From Nitrospira sp. (GTDB lineage: Bacteria > Nitrospirota > Nitrospiria > Nitrospirales > Nitrospiraceae), in the NCBI GenBank assembly GCA_024998685.1, contig JACOEH010000012.1:1-64000 (forward strand): 64,000 nt of DNA, read 5' to 3'. The translations under genes were made by a program, and so were the position numbers. Below, piece after piece: positions 7,708 through 16,947 of the stretch (position 1 is the first letter of the stretch; every line of letters begins with the position of its first letter). The notes below the pieces were generated by a model. It searched no databases, was not told the DNA's origin, and saw only the letters and a program-made list of their open reading frames with translations.

Positions 7708-9426
7708 TCACGCGGCGGATGGATCGGCCTCAGTGGACAGTTTCCCGAGATGAGCGACAAGATCGTCGGGTGCAATGCGGGATTTGATTCCAGAGCGCCG
7801 AATCTTGAACTCTACGATGCCGTCCGCAAGCCCTTTGTCGCCGATGACGATTTGGAAGGGAGCGCCGATAAGATCGGCATCGTTGAATTTGACACCGGCG
7901 CGATCGGCACGGTCATCCCACAATACTTCAAAGTCGGCATCCATCAAATCGGTATAGAGACGCGCAGCGGCCTCGGTCGTCTTTGCTGATTGACTGACCG
8001 TCAGCAGGTGTACGTGGAATGGCGCGATGGGAAACGGCCAGATGATACCCTTCTCATCGTGATGTTGCTCAATCGCCGCAGCGGCCGTCCGACCGATCCC
8101 AATGCCGTAGCAACCCATGAGAGCGAAGCGCTCCTTGCCCTGATCATCGAGAACAGCGGCGTTCATTTTGTGGCTGTACTTGGTGCCGAGTAGGAATACC
8201 TGTCCGACTTCGATCCCTTTCGCTAGCGTGAGCATACCTGGTCCTCGCGGAGAAGGGTCGCCGGCTTGCGCATTGCGAAGATCGGCGAACTGTTCGACCG
8301 TGAAATCGCGGTCAAGATTGGCGTTCTGATAGTGGGTGTCGGATGTGTTGGCACCGATGACGACGTTTTTCATTCCCTTAATGGCGTGATCCGCCAGAAT
8401 TCGTACCTGCTGCAGGCCGACTGGTCCGGCAAATCCGGGCGGAGCCCCCGTGACATGTTGGACTGTCTCTGCGTCGGCCAACACAACATCGGTGACTTTG
8501 AGTAGCCGCGCCAATTTCACTTCGTTCGCTTCATGGTCTCCTCGGATCAGTACGGCAACGGTTTCGGTCCCTGCGCGGTACAGCAGCGTCTTTACGAGCT
8601 GACGAGGGGGAATCTGCAAAAAGGTTGTGACGTCTTCCACTGTCCGGCGCTGCGGCGTCGCGATCGGAGTCAAGGGGCGAAGGGCGGTCATATCGACCTC
8701 AGTCGAAGGAAGCACCTCCGCCCGTTCAAGATTGGCGGCGTAAGATCCCTGGTCGCTGTATGCCACCGTGGCTTCGCCGGTATCAGCCAGGACCATGAAC
8801 TCATGCGAGATATCTCCGCCGATGAGTCCCGTGTCGGCTTCTACGGCCCGAAAAGTGAGCCCGCATCGCGTAAAGATGCGGGTGTAGGCATCGTACATTT
8901 TCTGATAGGTGATCTTTGCGCCGGTCTCGTCGATGTCGAAACTATAGGCATCCTTCATGATGAATTCCCGCCCGCGCATGAGCCCAAATCTCGGTCGGAT
9001 TTCATCCCGAAATTTGGTTTGGATTTGGTAGAAATTGAGCGGGAGTTGGCGATAGGAACGCACTTCTCGCCTGAAGAGATCGGTAATGACTTCTTCATGT
9101 GTCGGGCCCAGGCAAAAATCACGCTCATGACGATCCTTGAAGCGTAAAAGCTCCTTCCCGTAGTAATCCCAGCGCGCTGTTTCTTGCCATAATTCTGCAG
9201 GGGAGGCGATCGGCATCAACAGTTCCTGCGCGCCGGCGCGGTTCATTTCCTCCCGGATGATCTGTTCGATTTTCCGGATCACACGGAGACCCAGCGGAAG
9301 ATAGGTATAGATGCCGGCTGCCACTTTCCGAATCAGTCCGGCACGCAGCATCAATCGGTGGCTGACGGTTTCCGCTTCGCCGGGATCGTCCCGTAAAGTA
9401 GGGATGAGTAACTGAGAGGATTTCAT
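7708..9426 (-). CDS. proS: Prolyl-tRNA synthetase
   Basis: This class II aminoacyl-tRNA synthetase charges tRNA-Pro. It has 572 residues, the normal length for the bacterial form with a YbaK-like editing domain inserted between motifs 2 and 3. Visible landmarks are the N-terminal MKSSQLLIPTLRDDP, motif 2 with FRDEIRPRFGLMRGREF, the editing insertion with LLYRAGTETVAVLIRGDHEANEVK split around residue 290, and motif 3 GCYGIGIGRTAAA. The start at 9426 is the conserved one; the frame extends 12 codons upstream. The gene begins 7 bases after the rseP stop, so the two are probably co-transcribed. Confidence 0.96.
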   Translation of the reverse strand: MKSSQLLIPTLRDDPGEAETVSHRLMLRAGLIRKVAAGIYTYLPLGLRVIRKIEQIIREEMNRAGAQELLMPIASPAELWQETARWDYYGKELLRFKDRHERDFCLGPTHEEVITDLFRREVRSYRQLPLNFYQIQTKFRDEIRPRFGLMRGREFIMKDAYSFDIDETGAKITYQKMYDAYTRIFTRCGLTFRAVEADTGLIGGDISHEFMVLADTGEATVAYSDQGSYAANLERAEVLPSTEVDMTALRPLTPIATPQRRTVEDVTTFLQIPPRQLVKTLLYRAGTETVAVLIRGDHEANEVKLARLLKVTDVVLADAETVQHVTGAPPGFAGPVGLQQVRILADHAIKGMKNVVIGANTSDTHYQNANLDRDFTVEQFADLRNAQAGDPSPRGPGMLTLAKGIEVGQVFLLGTKYSHKMNAAVLDDQGKERFALMGCYGIGIGRTAAAAIEQHHDEKGIIWPFPIAPFHVHLLTVSQSAKTTEAAARLYTDLMDADFEVLWDDRADRAGVKFNDADLIGAPFQIVIGDKGLADGIVEFKIRRSGIKSRIAPDDLVAHLGKLSTEADPSAA

Positions 9427-9433
9427 GAAAAGT

Positions 9434-10825
9434 TTAGCGGGAGAAGATGCGTTCCAAATCATTCCAGAAAGCGAAGATCATCACCCCGACCAATAAGACC
9501 AACCCCACTTGCTGAGCAACCTCTCGCTGTCGTTCGCCGAGCGGTTTGCGCAGAATGCCTTCAATGAGGAAAAAGAGCAAGTGGCCACCGTCGAGAATCG
9601 GGATCGGCAATAAATTAAGGACGCCGAGGTTGATGCTGAGGATGGCGATCAGGAACACGACGCTGGAGGCGCCTTGGGAAGCAGCTTCACCGGAAATGTT
9701 GGCGATCGTCAGCGGCCCGCCGATATTCTTACTTGAAATATCCCCCACAATCATTTTATAGAGGCCGATCGCGGTCAATTCGGTCCATCCCCATGTCGCT
9801 TCTAGTCCTTGATACACGGCCTCCGCCGCGTTGTCGGAGCGCATCAACGAACGTCCGGGTCCCGAGATACCGATTTTCCCCACTTCAAGAATCTGTCCGT
9901 TCACCGTCATTTTTTCACTGATCGGCGTGACGGTCAGTGCGGTCCGCTTTCCGTCTCGGAGGATATCCACTTGTAACGGTTTCTGAGGGTGTTCTCTCAC
10001 CTGGGTAGTCATCTGCGCCCAGGTATAGATGGCTTGCCCTTCTATCGCGACGACTCGATCGCCCGGCTTGAATCCGGCCAAGGAGGCGGGCGATCCATGC
10101 ATAACCGAGGTGACAAGAGGAGGCGTTTCTTCAATACCTATCGTGTAGAGCGGTTCGTCTCCATCGGCCCCATCCCCGGTAACCGGAATAGGAGTCGCTG
10201 TCAGCGTCTTCAGCTGATCGGCTCGTCGGACTTCGAGGGACACCGGCTGGCCCTTGCTCTTGGAGACGATATCCAGCAATTCCGTTTTGGTCGAGATATC
10301 TTTGCCGTTGACCTTGACGATACGGTCGCCGATTTCTATCCCTGCCATCGATGCGGGAGAATCGGGAACCAGGGCTTCGACATCGGCGCTCAAATCGCGG
10401 AACGTCGGGACAAACAACGGCGCACCAGTGGACAGCCATCCGGCGAAGATCAGATAGGCCAGAATAAAATTGAATCCAGGGCCCGCCGCCACAATAAGAA
10501 CCTTTCCCCACAAGCCTTGGTGCGAAAAGGACCGGCGACGGTCGTCGGGTGTTGTGGCTTCCGTCTCGTCCTCCCCGAACAACTTGACGTACCCGCCGAG
10601 CGGTACGGCAGAGACGAGATACTCGGTTTCGCCGACCTGGCGTCCGAATAACTTCGGACCGAAGCCGATTGAGAACTTGAGGACTTTCACACCGACCCAC
10701 CGAGCGGCGAGAAAATGGCCGAGCTCATGGAAAGCGACCAGTACGCCGAGAACCACAAGAAACCACCAAGCCTTCTGAAGGAGCAGCCACAACGTATCGG
10801 GGGACCAGGCAAGTACCGACGTCAT
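9434..10825 (-). CDS. rseP: RIP metalloprotease RseP (site-2 protease)
   Basis: This 463-residue inner-membrane zinc protease cleaves anti-sigma factors and leftover signal peptides inside the membrane. The HExxH motif is HELGH at residues 33-37, in the first transmembrane segment. The second zinc ligand motif, LDGGH, is at about 411-415. Two PDZ domains lie between them, with GIEIGDRIVKVNG and GFKPGDRVVAIEG. A C-terminal hydrophobic segment (VGLVLLVGVMIFAFW) completes the topology. It lies between dxr and proS in an arrangement common in bacteria, where dxr, rseP, cdsA and uppS are often linked. Confidence 0.95.
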   Translation of the reverse strand: MTSVLAWSPDTLWLLLQKAWWFLVVLGVLVAFHELGHFLAARWVGVKVLKFSIGFGPKLFGRQVGETEYLVSAVPLGGYVKLFGEDETEATTPDDRRRSFSHQGLWGKVLIVAAGPGFNFILAYLIFAGWLSTGAPLFVPTFRDLSADVEALVPDSPASMAGIEIGDRIVKVNGKDISTKTELLDIVSKSKGQPVSLEVRRADQLKTLTATPIPVTGDGADGDEPLYTIGIEETPPLVTSVMHGSPASLAGFKPGDRVVAIEGQAIYTWAQMTTQVREHPQKPLQVDILRDGKRTALTVTPISEKMTVNGQILEVGKIGISGPGRSLMRSDNAAEAVYQGLEATWGWTELTAIGLYKMIVGDISSKNIGGPLTIANISGEAASQGASSVVFLIAILSINLGVLNLLPIPILDGGHLLFFLIEGILRKPLGERQREVAQQVGLVLLVGVMIFAFWNDLERIFSR

Positions 10826-10891
10826 CAGGGACTCCGTGTTGCGTGTATGATTTTCTACTTTAACATTCGCAGCCTGAAATGCAAATGATCG

Positions 10892-12052
10892 TCAGCGAGA
10901 TAATGCGTGCACCAACGATTCGGCCTTTTCTCGAGCCCATCGATCGACTTCCAGCGCATCATCAAGGCAAGCAATCTCTCGAGAGGCATGAGCCTCCATC
11001 GTACTGCGGATGACCTGCGGGATTTCACTGAATCGGAGGCCATGGTTGAGGAACGCCTCGACGGCGATTTCGTTCGCCGCATTCATCGCAGCAGGCATAG
11101 TGCCGCCGATCCGAAGCGACTCGTATCCGAGATTGAGACAAGGAAAGCGATCATGGTCGGGTTTGCAAAAGGTCAATTGTCCGATCTCCGTCAAATCCAG
11201 TGAGGGGAGGTCAAGGGCCATTCTGGCGGGATGACGCATCGCATAGGAGATAGGGGTTCGCATATCCGGAAGCCCCAATTGGGCGATCATGGACCGATCT
11301 TTGTATTCTACCAGAGAGTGAATGATGCTTTCTCGATGGATCAGGACATCAATGTCGGACTCGGGAATATTGAAAAGCCAGCGGGCTTCCACAACTTCCA
11401 ATCCTTTATTCATCAATGTGGCCGAATCGATGGTGATTTTGGATCCCATCTTCCAGTTGGGATGCTGCAGGGCCCGTTCCGGTGTCACATTCAGGAGCTG
11501 CTCCAGAGGCAATGTCCAGAGGGCTCCGCCGGACGCCGTGAGGATCAATCGCCGGACATCTTCGATCCGATGTCCTTCCAACGACTGAAAGATGGCACTA
11601 TGCTCGCTATCCACCGGGACAATCCTGACACCATGCTTTCGGGCTTCATCCTGCATCAACTTGCCGGCCATCACCATCGGTTCCTTATTGGCCAGGGCAA
11701 TGTGTTTTCCGCTCCGGATGGCCGACAAGGTCGGCACGAGTCCGGCCGCTCCCACGATGGCGGAAATCACCAGTTCGGCATCCAGCTCCGATGCCACCTG
11801 GGTGATGCCTTCTTCGCCGGCCATGATCTGCACCGGGAGATCGATACACCGGTTTCGGAGCAACGCCGCAGAGGATTCCGTGGAAACCGCCACGGCTTTG
11901 GGTTTGAATTGGCGGATCTGCGTTTCGAGCTTATCGATATTATTGCCGGCCGTCAGCCCGACGACGCGGAATTCGTCGGGAAACCGTCGAACAATATCGA
12001 GCGTATTGGTTCCGATCGATCCGGTTGACCCCAGGATGATAATCGACTTCAT
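10892..12052 (-). CDS. dxr: 1-deoxy-D-xylulose 5-phosphate reductoisomerase
   Basis: This enzyme catalyses the NADPH-dependent conversion of DXP to MEP, the committed step of the non-mevalonate isoprenoid pathway. Its 386 residues match the family. The N-terminal dinucleotide fold begins ILGSTGSIGTNTLDIVR. Metal-binding and catalytic landmarks follow: PVDSEHSAIFQ, the LTASGG loop, the MGSKITIDSATLMNKGLE stretch, and NAANEIAVEAF near the C-terminus. It shares an operon with uppS and cdsA upstream and rseP downstream, joining isoprenoid supply to envelope lipid synthesis. Confidence 0.97.
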   Translation of the reverse strand: MKSIIILGSTGSIGTNTLDIVRRFPDEFRVVGLTAGNNIDKLETQIRQFKPKAVAVSTESSAALLRNRCIDLPVQIMAGEEGITQVASELDAELVISAIVGAAGLVPTLSAIRSGKHIALANKEPMVMAGKLMQDEARKHGVRIVPVDSEHSAIFQSLEGHRIEDVRRLILTASGGALWTLPLEQLLNVTPERALQHPNWKMGSKITIDSATLMNKGLEVVEARWLFNIPESDIDVLIHRESIIHSLVEYKDRSMIAQLGLPDMRTPISYAMRHPARMALDLPSLDLTEIGQLTFCKPDHDRFPCLNLGYESLRIGGTMPAAMNAANEIAVEAFLNHGLRFSEIPQVIRSTMEAHASREIACLDDALEVDRWAREKAESLVHALSR

Positions 12053-12069
12053 ATTTTCTCCTCTCCTCT

Positions 12070-12960
12070 TTATAGAGGCGGTGACAAACCGCGAACGTAG
12101 GCGACATAGTAGTAGAAGGCGGGGGCGGTGAACAAGAGACTATCGAGCCGGTCCAACATCCCGCCATGGCCGGGCAGGATTCCGCCGGAATCCTTGACCC
12201 CCGTTCGACGTTTGATCATCGATTCGAAAAGGTCTCCGAGAAGACCGGTTCCCGTCAAAAGTAGGCCAAGGATCAATGCATCGGACAGCGAGAGTTGCGA
12301 GGCAAACCACCACCGGGCCAATAATGAGGCGCCGATCGCCAGGGCGAGCCCTCCGAGTACTCCCTCGACGGTCTTCTTGGGACTGACCGACGGTAGGAGA
12401 GGGTGTTTGCCCCACAGGGTCCCGGCATAGTAGGCGCCGGTGTCAGAAGCCCATGTGACCACCGCCAAAAAGAGGACGAGGAATTCGCCGTCCGGCAAGG
12501 AACGGGTCGATACCACTGTGCTGAGGGGAAAGCCGATATACAGCGCACCGGAAAGGATAATCAGTATACCTTTCCACCGGTGATCAGTCTGACCGGATGA
12601 AACGGAAACAGCGATCGAGACCACGAGAACCGAGGCAGCCACCAGATGCGTCAAAGCGAAAGGCAAGTGATCACGAGCGACGAACAGGACAAAAACTGCA
12701 AGTCCGACTCCGACCGCGAGACGGTTGAAACGAGACTGAAAACAGATGCGATAGAACTCCACTAAAGCGATGGACCCCACCGCGATCAATAGGAGGGTCA
12801 AGGTCCAGGGAGCGAGATGGGCGATGATGACATAGACCGTCGGGATAAGGACAGCTGCCGTATAAAGACGCCGGAGATCGAACCGTCGAGTGTGTGCTGG
12901 TGGGGTGGTCACGGATATCGAACTGTGGACGATCGCTTCGGTGGTGGGTGGATGATCCAC
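12070..12960 (-). CDS. cdsA: Phosphatidate cytidylyltransferase
   Basis: This enzyme makes CDP-diacylglycerol from phosphatidate and CTP in the inner membrane. The 296-residue protein has several hydrophobic helices. The C-terminal family signature is present as KRRTGVKDSGGILPGHGGM, continuing GMLDRLDSL. The GTG start at 12960 lies 4 bases from the uppS stop. The first 25 residues are polar and poorly conserved, so the true start may be slightly internal. It belongs to the uppS-cdsA-dxr-rseP operon. Confidence 0.95.
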   Translation of the reverse strand: MDHPPTTEAIVHSSISVTTPPAHTRRFDLRRLYTAAVLIPTVYVIIAHLAPWTLTLLLIAVGSIALVEFYRICFQSRFNRLAVGVGLAVFVLFVARDHLPFALTHLVAASVLVVSIAVSVSSGQTDHRWKGILIILSGALYIGFPLSTVVSTRSLPDGEFLVLFLAVVTWASDTGAYYAGTLWGKHPLLPSVSPKKTVEGVLGGLALAIGASLLARWWFASQLSLSDALILGLLLTGTGLLGDLFESMIKRRTGVKDSGGILPGHGGMLDRLDSLLFTAPAFYYYVAYVRGLSPPL

Positions 12961-12964
12961 ACGC

Positions 12965-13750
12965 TCAGGAAGACACGGTGCTCAGCACTCGGCCGAAGCG
13001 GCGTTCCCGTCTTTGATACTCGATCAGCGCAAGCAGGAACTCACGTCGCCGAAAATCAGGCCACAAGGTCGGCGTGAAACACAACTCCGTGTAGGCCAGC
13101 TGCCAGAGGAGAAAGTTGCTGATCCTGGTTTCTCCGCTCGTCCTAATCAGTAAATCCGGATCCTGGAGCGGGTGCGTGTAGAGGTACTGCTGGATCATGG
13201 TTTCATCGATCAGGCTCGGTTGCACAGTTCCTGTCTGGACATTCTCGACCAGAGTTTTCACTGCGTCGACGATTTCCGCTCGACCGCCATAGCTGAGGGC
13301 GACGGTCAGAATCAGTTTATCGAGGTGCGCCGTTTCTTTCTCGGTCGTGCGAACCCAGTGTTGAGCCGACGGCGGGAGCAACTCATGGCGGCCAATGGCG
13401 CGGAAGCACACCCCTTGCTCGATCAAGCTGGCCCGTTCTGTAGAAAGGTAATGCTCCAGGAGTCCCATGAGCGCGCTGATTTCTTGTGTCGGACGGTTCC
13501 AATTTTCTTGCGAAAACGCATAGATGGTCAGAGCATGGATGCCGAGTTCCAGACAGAGAGAGATCATCTCTCTGACGGAATTGATGCCTTCGCGATGGCC
13601 CGCAATACGAGGAAGACCGCGGAGTTCCGCCCACCGGCCGTTGCCGTCCATAATGACCGCGACATGTTTCGGGAGCAGTTCCGGCTCCAACTTGGAGGTC
13701 AACTCGCTCTCGGACAGGTGATCGAAACTTAAAGCCGGGTGGTGTGCCAT
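12965..13750 (-). CDS. uppS: Undecaprenyl diphosphate synthase (cis-prenyltransferase)
   Basis: This enzyme condenses isopentenyl diphosphate onto farnesyl diphosphate to make the C55 carrier lipid for peptidoglycan and surface polysaccharides. Its 261 residues are typical. The active-site region VAVIMDGNGRWAELRG and GHREG is near the N-terminus. FSQENWNRP follows, and the C-terminal DLLIRTSGETRISNFLLW holds the substrate-binding arginines. It is the first gene of the minus-strand envelope operon and is divergent from tldD. Confidence 0.97.
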   Translation of the reverse strand: MAHHPALSFDHLSESELTSKLEPELLPKHVAVIMDGNGRWAELRGLPRIAGHREGINSVREMISLCLELGIHALTIYAFSQENWNRPTQEISALMGLLEHYLSTERASLIEQGVCFRAIGRHELLPPSAQHWVRTTEKETAHLDKLILTVALSYGGRAEIVDAVKTLVENVQTGTVQPSLIDETMIQQYLYTHPLQDPDLLIRTSGETRISNFLLWQLAYTELCFTPTLWPDFRRREFLLALIEYQRRERRFGRVLSTVSS

Positions 13751-13939
13751 ACGAGCGAGAGCGCCTCCTCCTGTCCAGCGCGAAAAGTGGAGAAAGTCTA
13801 CTGTCGAGGGTATGGAATGTCAAACGATAACTCGGAAACGGCTCGGAAATTCGGTCAGTGAGGATCCTCGCATTGCGACCGCTGAAATAAATGGGCTATA
13901 CTCGCCATCAGCCGACAGGGACGAGGAGGCACCCACACT

Positions 13940-15370
13940 ATGCTCGAGCCGGTCCAATTAACCCAATTCGGTGTCACCGAACTCGAAGCCCAGCATGCGC
14001 TCGATCGACTGAACGTAAGGGATGTCGATTATGCAGATCTCTATTTCGAGTCCCGCATTTCGGAATCGGTTTCGATGGAGGAAGGCATCGTCAAACGTGC
14101 TGCGAAGAGCGTGTCCCAAGGAGTCGGGGTTCGTGCGACCGCCGGCGAAAAAACAGGGTTTGCATATTCGGATGAATTGACGAAGCAGGATCTGGAGATT
14201 GCGGCCGATACGGCACGCTACATCGCCAATTCCCCTAAGGGAGATTCCCCCGTTCCCGTGCCTGTCCAACGCCGAGCGACCAGAGACCTGTATCCGGTCG
14301 AACGGGTGAAGGCCGAGGTGCCGACGGCCGATCGGGTGACGCTGTTGAATGAAATCGATGCCGAAGCCAGGCGGTACGATCCCCGCATTAAGAACGTGAT
14401 GGCTTCTTTTAACACTGAATATAAGGTTGTGGCTGTGGCGACCACTGATGGGGCGCTGGTCGCCGACATTCAACCGTTGTCCCGTCTGCAAATTACCTGT
14501 ATCGCCGAGGACCGTGACAATCGACAGGTCGGAAGCTTTGGTGGAGGCGGCCGGGTTGCGTTCGAGTATTACCGAGAGGACAATCGGCACTTGAGCTATG
14601 CGCGAGAAGCCGCGAGAGAAGCGATCCTGAACTTGTCCGCGGTGGATGCTCCGGCCGGCGTGATGCCCGTGGTGTTGGCAGGGGGATGGCCCGGTATCCT
14701 GTTGCACGAAGCGATCGGGCATGGATTGGAAGCCGACTTCAACCGGAAGAAGACATCGGCCTTTTCGAATCTGATCGGGAAACGCGTGGCGTCGGACGTT
14801 TGTACGATCGTCGATGATGGAACCCTTCCGTTTCGCCGGGGCTCGTTGAATATGGATGATGAGGGAACGCCGACCAGCTGTACCATGCTTATCGAGAAGG
14901 GCATCCTTCGCCGCTATATCACCGATAAGCTCAACGCCCGTCTCATGGGGATTCCGCTGACCGGAAACGGTCGGCGTGAGAGTTATCAAAGCGTGGTGCT
15001 TCCTCGAATGACGAATACGTTCATGCGGGCCGGTGAGTCGGACCCTCAGGATATTATCCGATCGGTGAAAAAAGGGTTGTATGCCGTCTCGTTCGGCGGT
15101 GGACAGGTTGATATCACCAACGGGAAGTTCGTGTTCTCCGCGAGCGAGGCCTACCTCATCGAGGACGGACGGATCACGTCGCCGGTGAAGGGAGCCACGT
15201 TGATCGGCAATGGGCCGGAAATCCTCACCAAGGTGTCGATGGTGGGGCACGATCTGAAGCTCGACAACGGCATTGGTACGTGTGGAAAAGATGGTCAATC
15301 GGTGCCGGTCGGGGTCGGCTTGCCGACCATCAAAATCGATGAAATTACGGTCGGCGGAACGCAAGGTTAA
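13940..15370 (+). CDS. tldD: TldD family metalloprotease subunit
   Basis: This 476-residue zinc metalloprotease subunit acts with PmbA (TldE), which is encoded next. In characterised pairs TldD carries the HExxxH zinc site, and the dimer degrades unfolded peptides and matures microcin B17. Here HEAIGH starts at residue 256, followed by GLEADFNRKKTSAFS. The N-terminal domain (DYADLYFESR, GVGVRATAG) and the C-terminal ITNGKFVFSASEAY and TLIGNG segments are standard. The divergent start region with uppS (13751-13939) should hold its promoter. Confidence 0.95.
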   Translation: MLEPVQLTQFGVTELEAQHALDRLNVRDVDYADLYFESRISESVSMEEGIVKRAAKSVSQGVGVRATAGEKTGFAYSDELTKQDLEIAADTARYIANSPKGDSPVPVPVQRRATRDLYPVERVKAEVPTADRVTLLNEIDAEARRYDPRIKNVMASFNTEYKVVAVATTDGALVADIQPLSRLQITCIAEDRDNRQVGSFGGGGRVAFEYYREDNRHLSYAREAAREAILNLSAVDAPAGVMPVVLAGGWPGILLHEAIGHGLEADFNRKKTSAFSNLIGKRVASDVCTIVDDGTLPFRRGSLNMDDEGTPTSCTMLIEKGILRRYITDKLNARLMGIPLTGNGRRESYQSVVLPRMTNTFMRAGESDPQDIIRSVKKGLYAVSFGGGQVDITNGKFVFSASEAYLIEDGRITSPVKGATLIGNGPEILTKVSMVGHDLKLDNGIGTCGKDGQSVPVGVGLPTIKIDEITVGGTQG

Positions 15371-15453
15371 GGGGCAATTATCATACGTCGTTGGTCTTCA
15401 GTCAGCGGAGAGGCTGCCCAATGACGCATGACAAATGACAGAAAAGAGCGCAC

Positions 15454-16839
15454 GTGCTTCAAGAACACCGAGGAACAGAGCCTGCCCCAATCGTCAACGG
15501 TTATACGAATCTGGCTGCCGACGTCCTCGCTCGTGCGAAAGCCTGCGGCGCGACGGAAGCCGATATCGTGGTGGCCGATGGGGAGACCCTTTCGGTCCAA
15601 GTACGAGTCGGCACAGTCGATCGATTGACGAAGGCGAGGGAGAAGCGGTTAGGACTACGTGTCTTCATCGGAAAGCGGTCCGCGACCACTTCCACGTCCG
15701 ACTTCTCACGAGAATCTCTTGAACAGCTCGTCGCGGACACCTGCACGTTGGCTCGGGCGGTGGTTGAGGATGACGTATCAGGATTGCCGGATGCGGTTCA
15801 GCTGGCCACAGAGCACCCGAGTCTCGATCTCTATGATGAGACGGTGCTCGATACGGAAACGCAGATCGATTGGGCCAAGCGCGGAGAAGCCGCGGCGTTT
15901 GCCGCCGACCCGCGCGTCACGAACTCGGAAGGTGCGGAGTTCGATTCGTCATCGGGACGAGTGGTGTTGGCGAACAGCCATGGGTTCGTCGGGTCCTACA
16001 AGAGTTCCACCTTTTCGCTGTCCGTCTCTCCCATTGCGACCGAGTCCGGAACCGGGACCATGCAGCGGGATGTGTGGTACGAGGTCCAACGTAAGTTTGC
16101 GCGGTTGCCATCCGCTGAATCGATCGGGCAAGAGGCGGCCAGGCGGGCCGTCCGCCGCCTGGGCGCGCGCAAGGTGGCGACGAAGCGAGTGCCGGTCGTG
16201 TTCGATCAAGAAACGGCCGGGAGCCTGCTGGCACACTTATGTAGTGCGATCTCCGGCTACGGTCTCTACAAGCGGGCTTCGTTTCTTCTCGACAAACTGG
16301 GCCAGACGATTGCGTCCGATTTGATGACCCTGTACGACGACGGCCGGATGGTGGGAGGTCTTGGATCTCGTCCATTTGACGGCGAAGGGTTGGCTACGCG
16401 GAAGAATACGATCGTCGAACGCGGCGTACTGAAGAGTTACCTGCTCGATACCTATTCCGGAAGGAAACTGGGGCTGCCGTCGACCGGCAACGCGTCGCGG
16501 AGCGTGGGCGAGAGTCCTTCCGTCGGCCCGACGAATTTTTATCCCGTCCCCGGGTTGAAGAGTCCGCAAGAGATTATCGGTTCCGTCAAGGGCGGACTCT
16601 ATGTCACCGAGCTGATCGGATTTGGTATCAATATGGTCACCGGCGATTATTCGCGTGGGGCCAGCGGGTTTTGGATCGAGAACGGAGAGATAGCCTATCC
16701 AGTTGAAGAAATCACCATCGCGGGGAATCTCAAACAGATGTTCAAAGATATCGAAGCGGTCGGGAATGACCTCGTGTTCCGGGGACGGATTGCGAGTCCG
16801 ACACTCAAGATTTCCGAGATGATGGTGGCCGGCAATTGA
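15454..16839 (+). CDS. pmbA: TldE/PmbA family protease partner
   Basis: This 461-residue paralogue of TldD lacks the HExxxH motif, as expected for the TldE/PmbA subunit of the heterodimer. The shared fold is clear: ADIVVADGETLSVQVRVG at the N-terminus, LGLRVFIGKRSATTSTSDFS, and the C-terminal GASGFWIENGEIAYPVEEIT. The first codon is a GTG. It lies 83 bases after tldD on the same strand, so the two probably form one transcription unit. Confidence 0.94.
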   Translation: MLQEHRGTEPAPIVNGYTNLAADVLARAKACGATEADIVVADGETLSVQVRVGTVDRLTKAREKRLGLRVFIGKRSATTSTSDFSRESLEQLVADTCTLARAVVEDDVSGLPDAVQLATEHPSLDLYDETVLDTETQIDWAKRGEAAAFAADPRVTNSEGAEFDSSSGRVVLANSHGFVGSYKSSTFSLSVSPIATESGTGTMQRDVWYEVQRKFARLPSAESIGQEAARRAVRRLGARKVATKRVPVVFDQETAGSLLAHLCSAISGYGLYKRASFLLDKLGQTIASDLMTLYDDGRMVGGLGSRPFDGEGLATRKNTIVERGVLKSYLLDTYSGRKLGLPSTGNASRSVGESPSVGPTNFYPVPGLKSPQEIIGSVKGGLYVTELIGFGINMVTGDYSRGASGFWIENGEIAYPVEEITIAGNLKQMFKDIEAVGNDLVFRGRIASPTLKISEMMVAGN

Positions 16840-16843
16840 AATA

Positions 16844-16926
16844 AGTGCTGAGTTCTGAGTTGAAGTGTAAGAACCCTCACAATGTCCCATCTGGTAGTTT
16901 AAACTCAGCACTCAGGACTCAACACT
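16844..16926. repeat. Inverted arrays of degenerate heptamers
   Basis: The right side reads as ACTCAGC-ACTCAGG-ACTCAAC-ACTCACC. The left side carries AGTGCTG-AGTTCTG-AGTTGAA in inverse sense. Arms at 16844-16860 and 16910-16926 pair at 16 of 17 positions, counting one G-U, across a loop of about 50 bases. The element follows pmbA and may act as a terminator or be an intergenic heptamer repeat. Confidence 0.65.
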
Positions 16927-16947
16927 CACCTGTGTGGGAGGTGACTC

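Noticed and set aside
13958-15364. 468-codon minus-strand frame opposite tldD
   Set aside because: It has an antisense composition rich in His and Arg with no domain; tldD on the plus strand has the HExxxH motif and full length.
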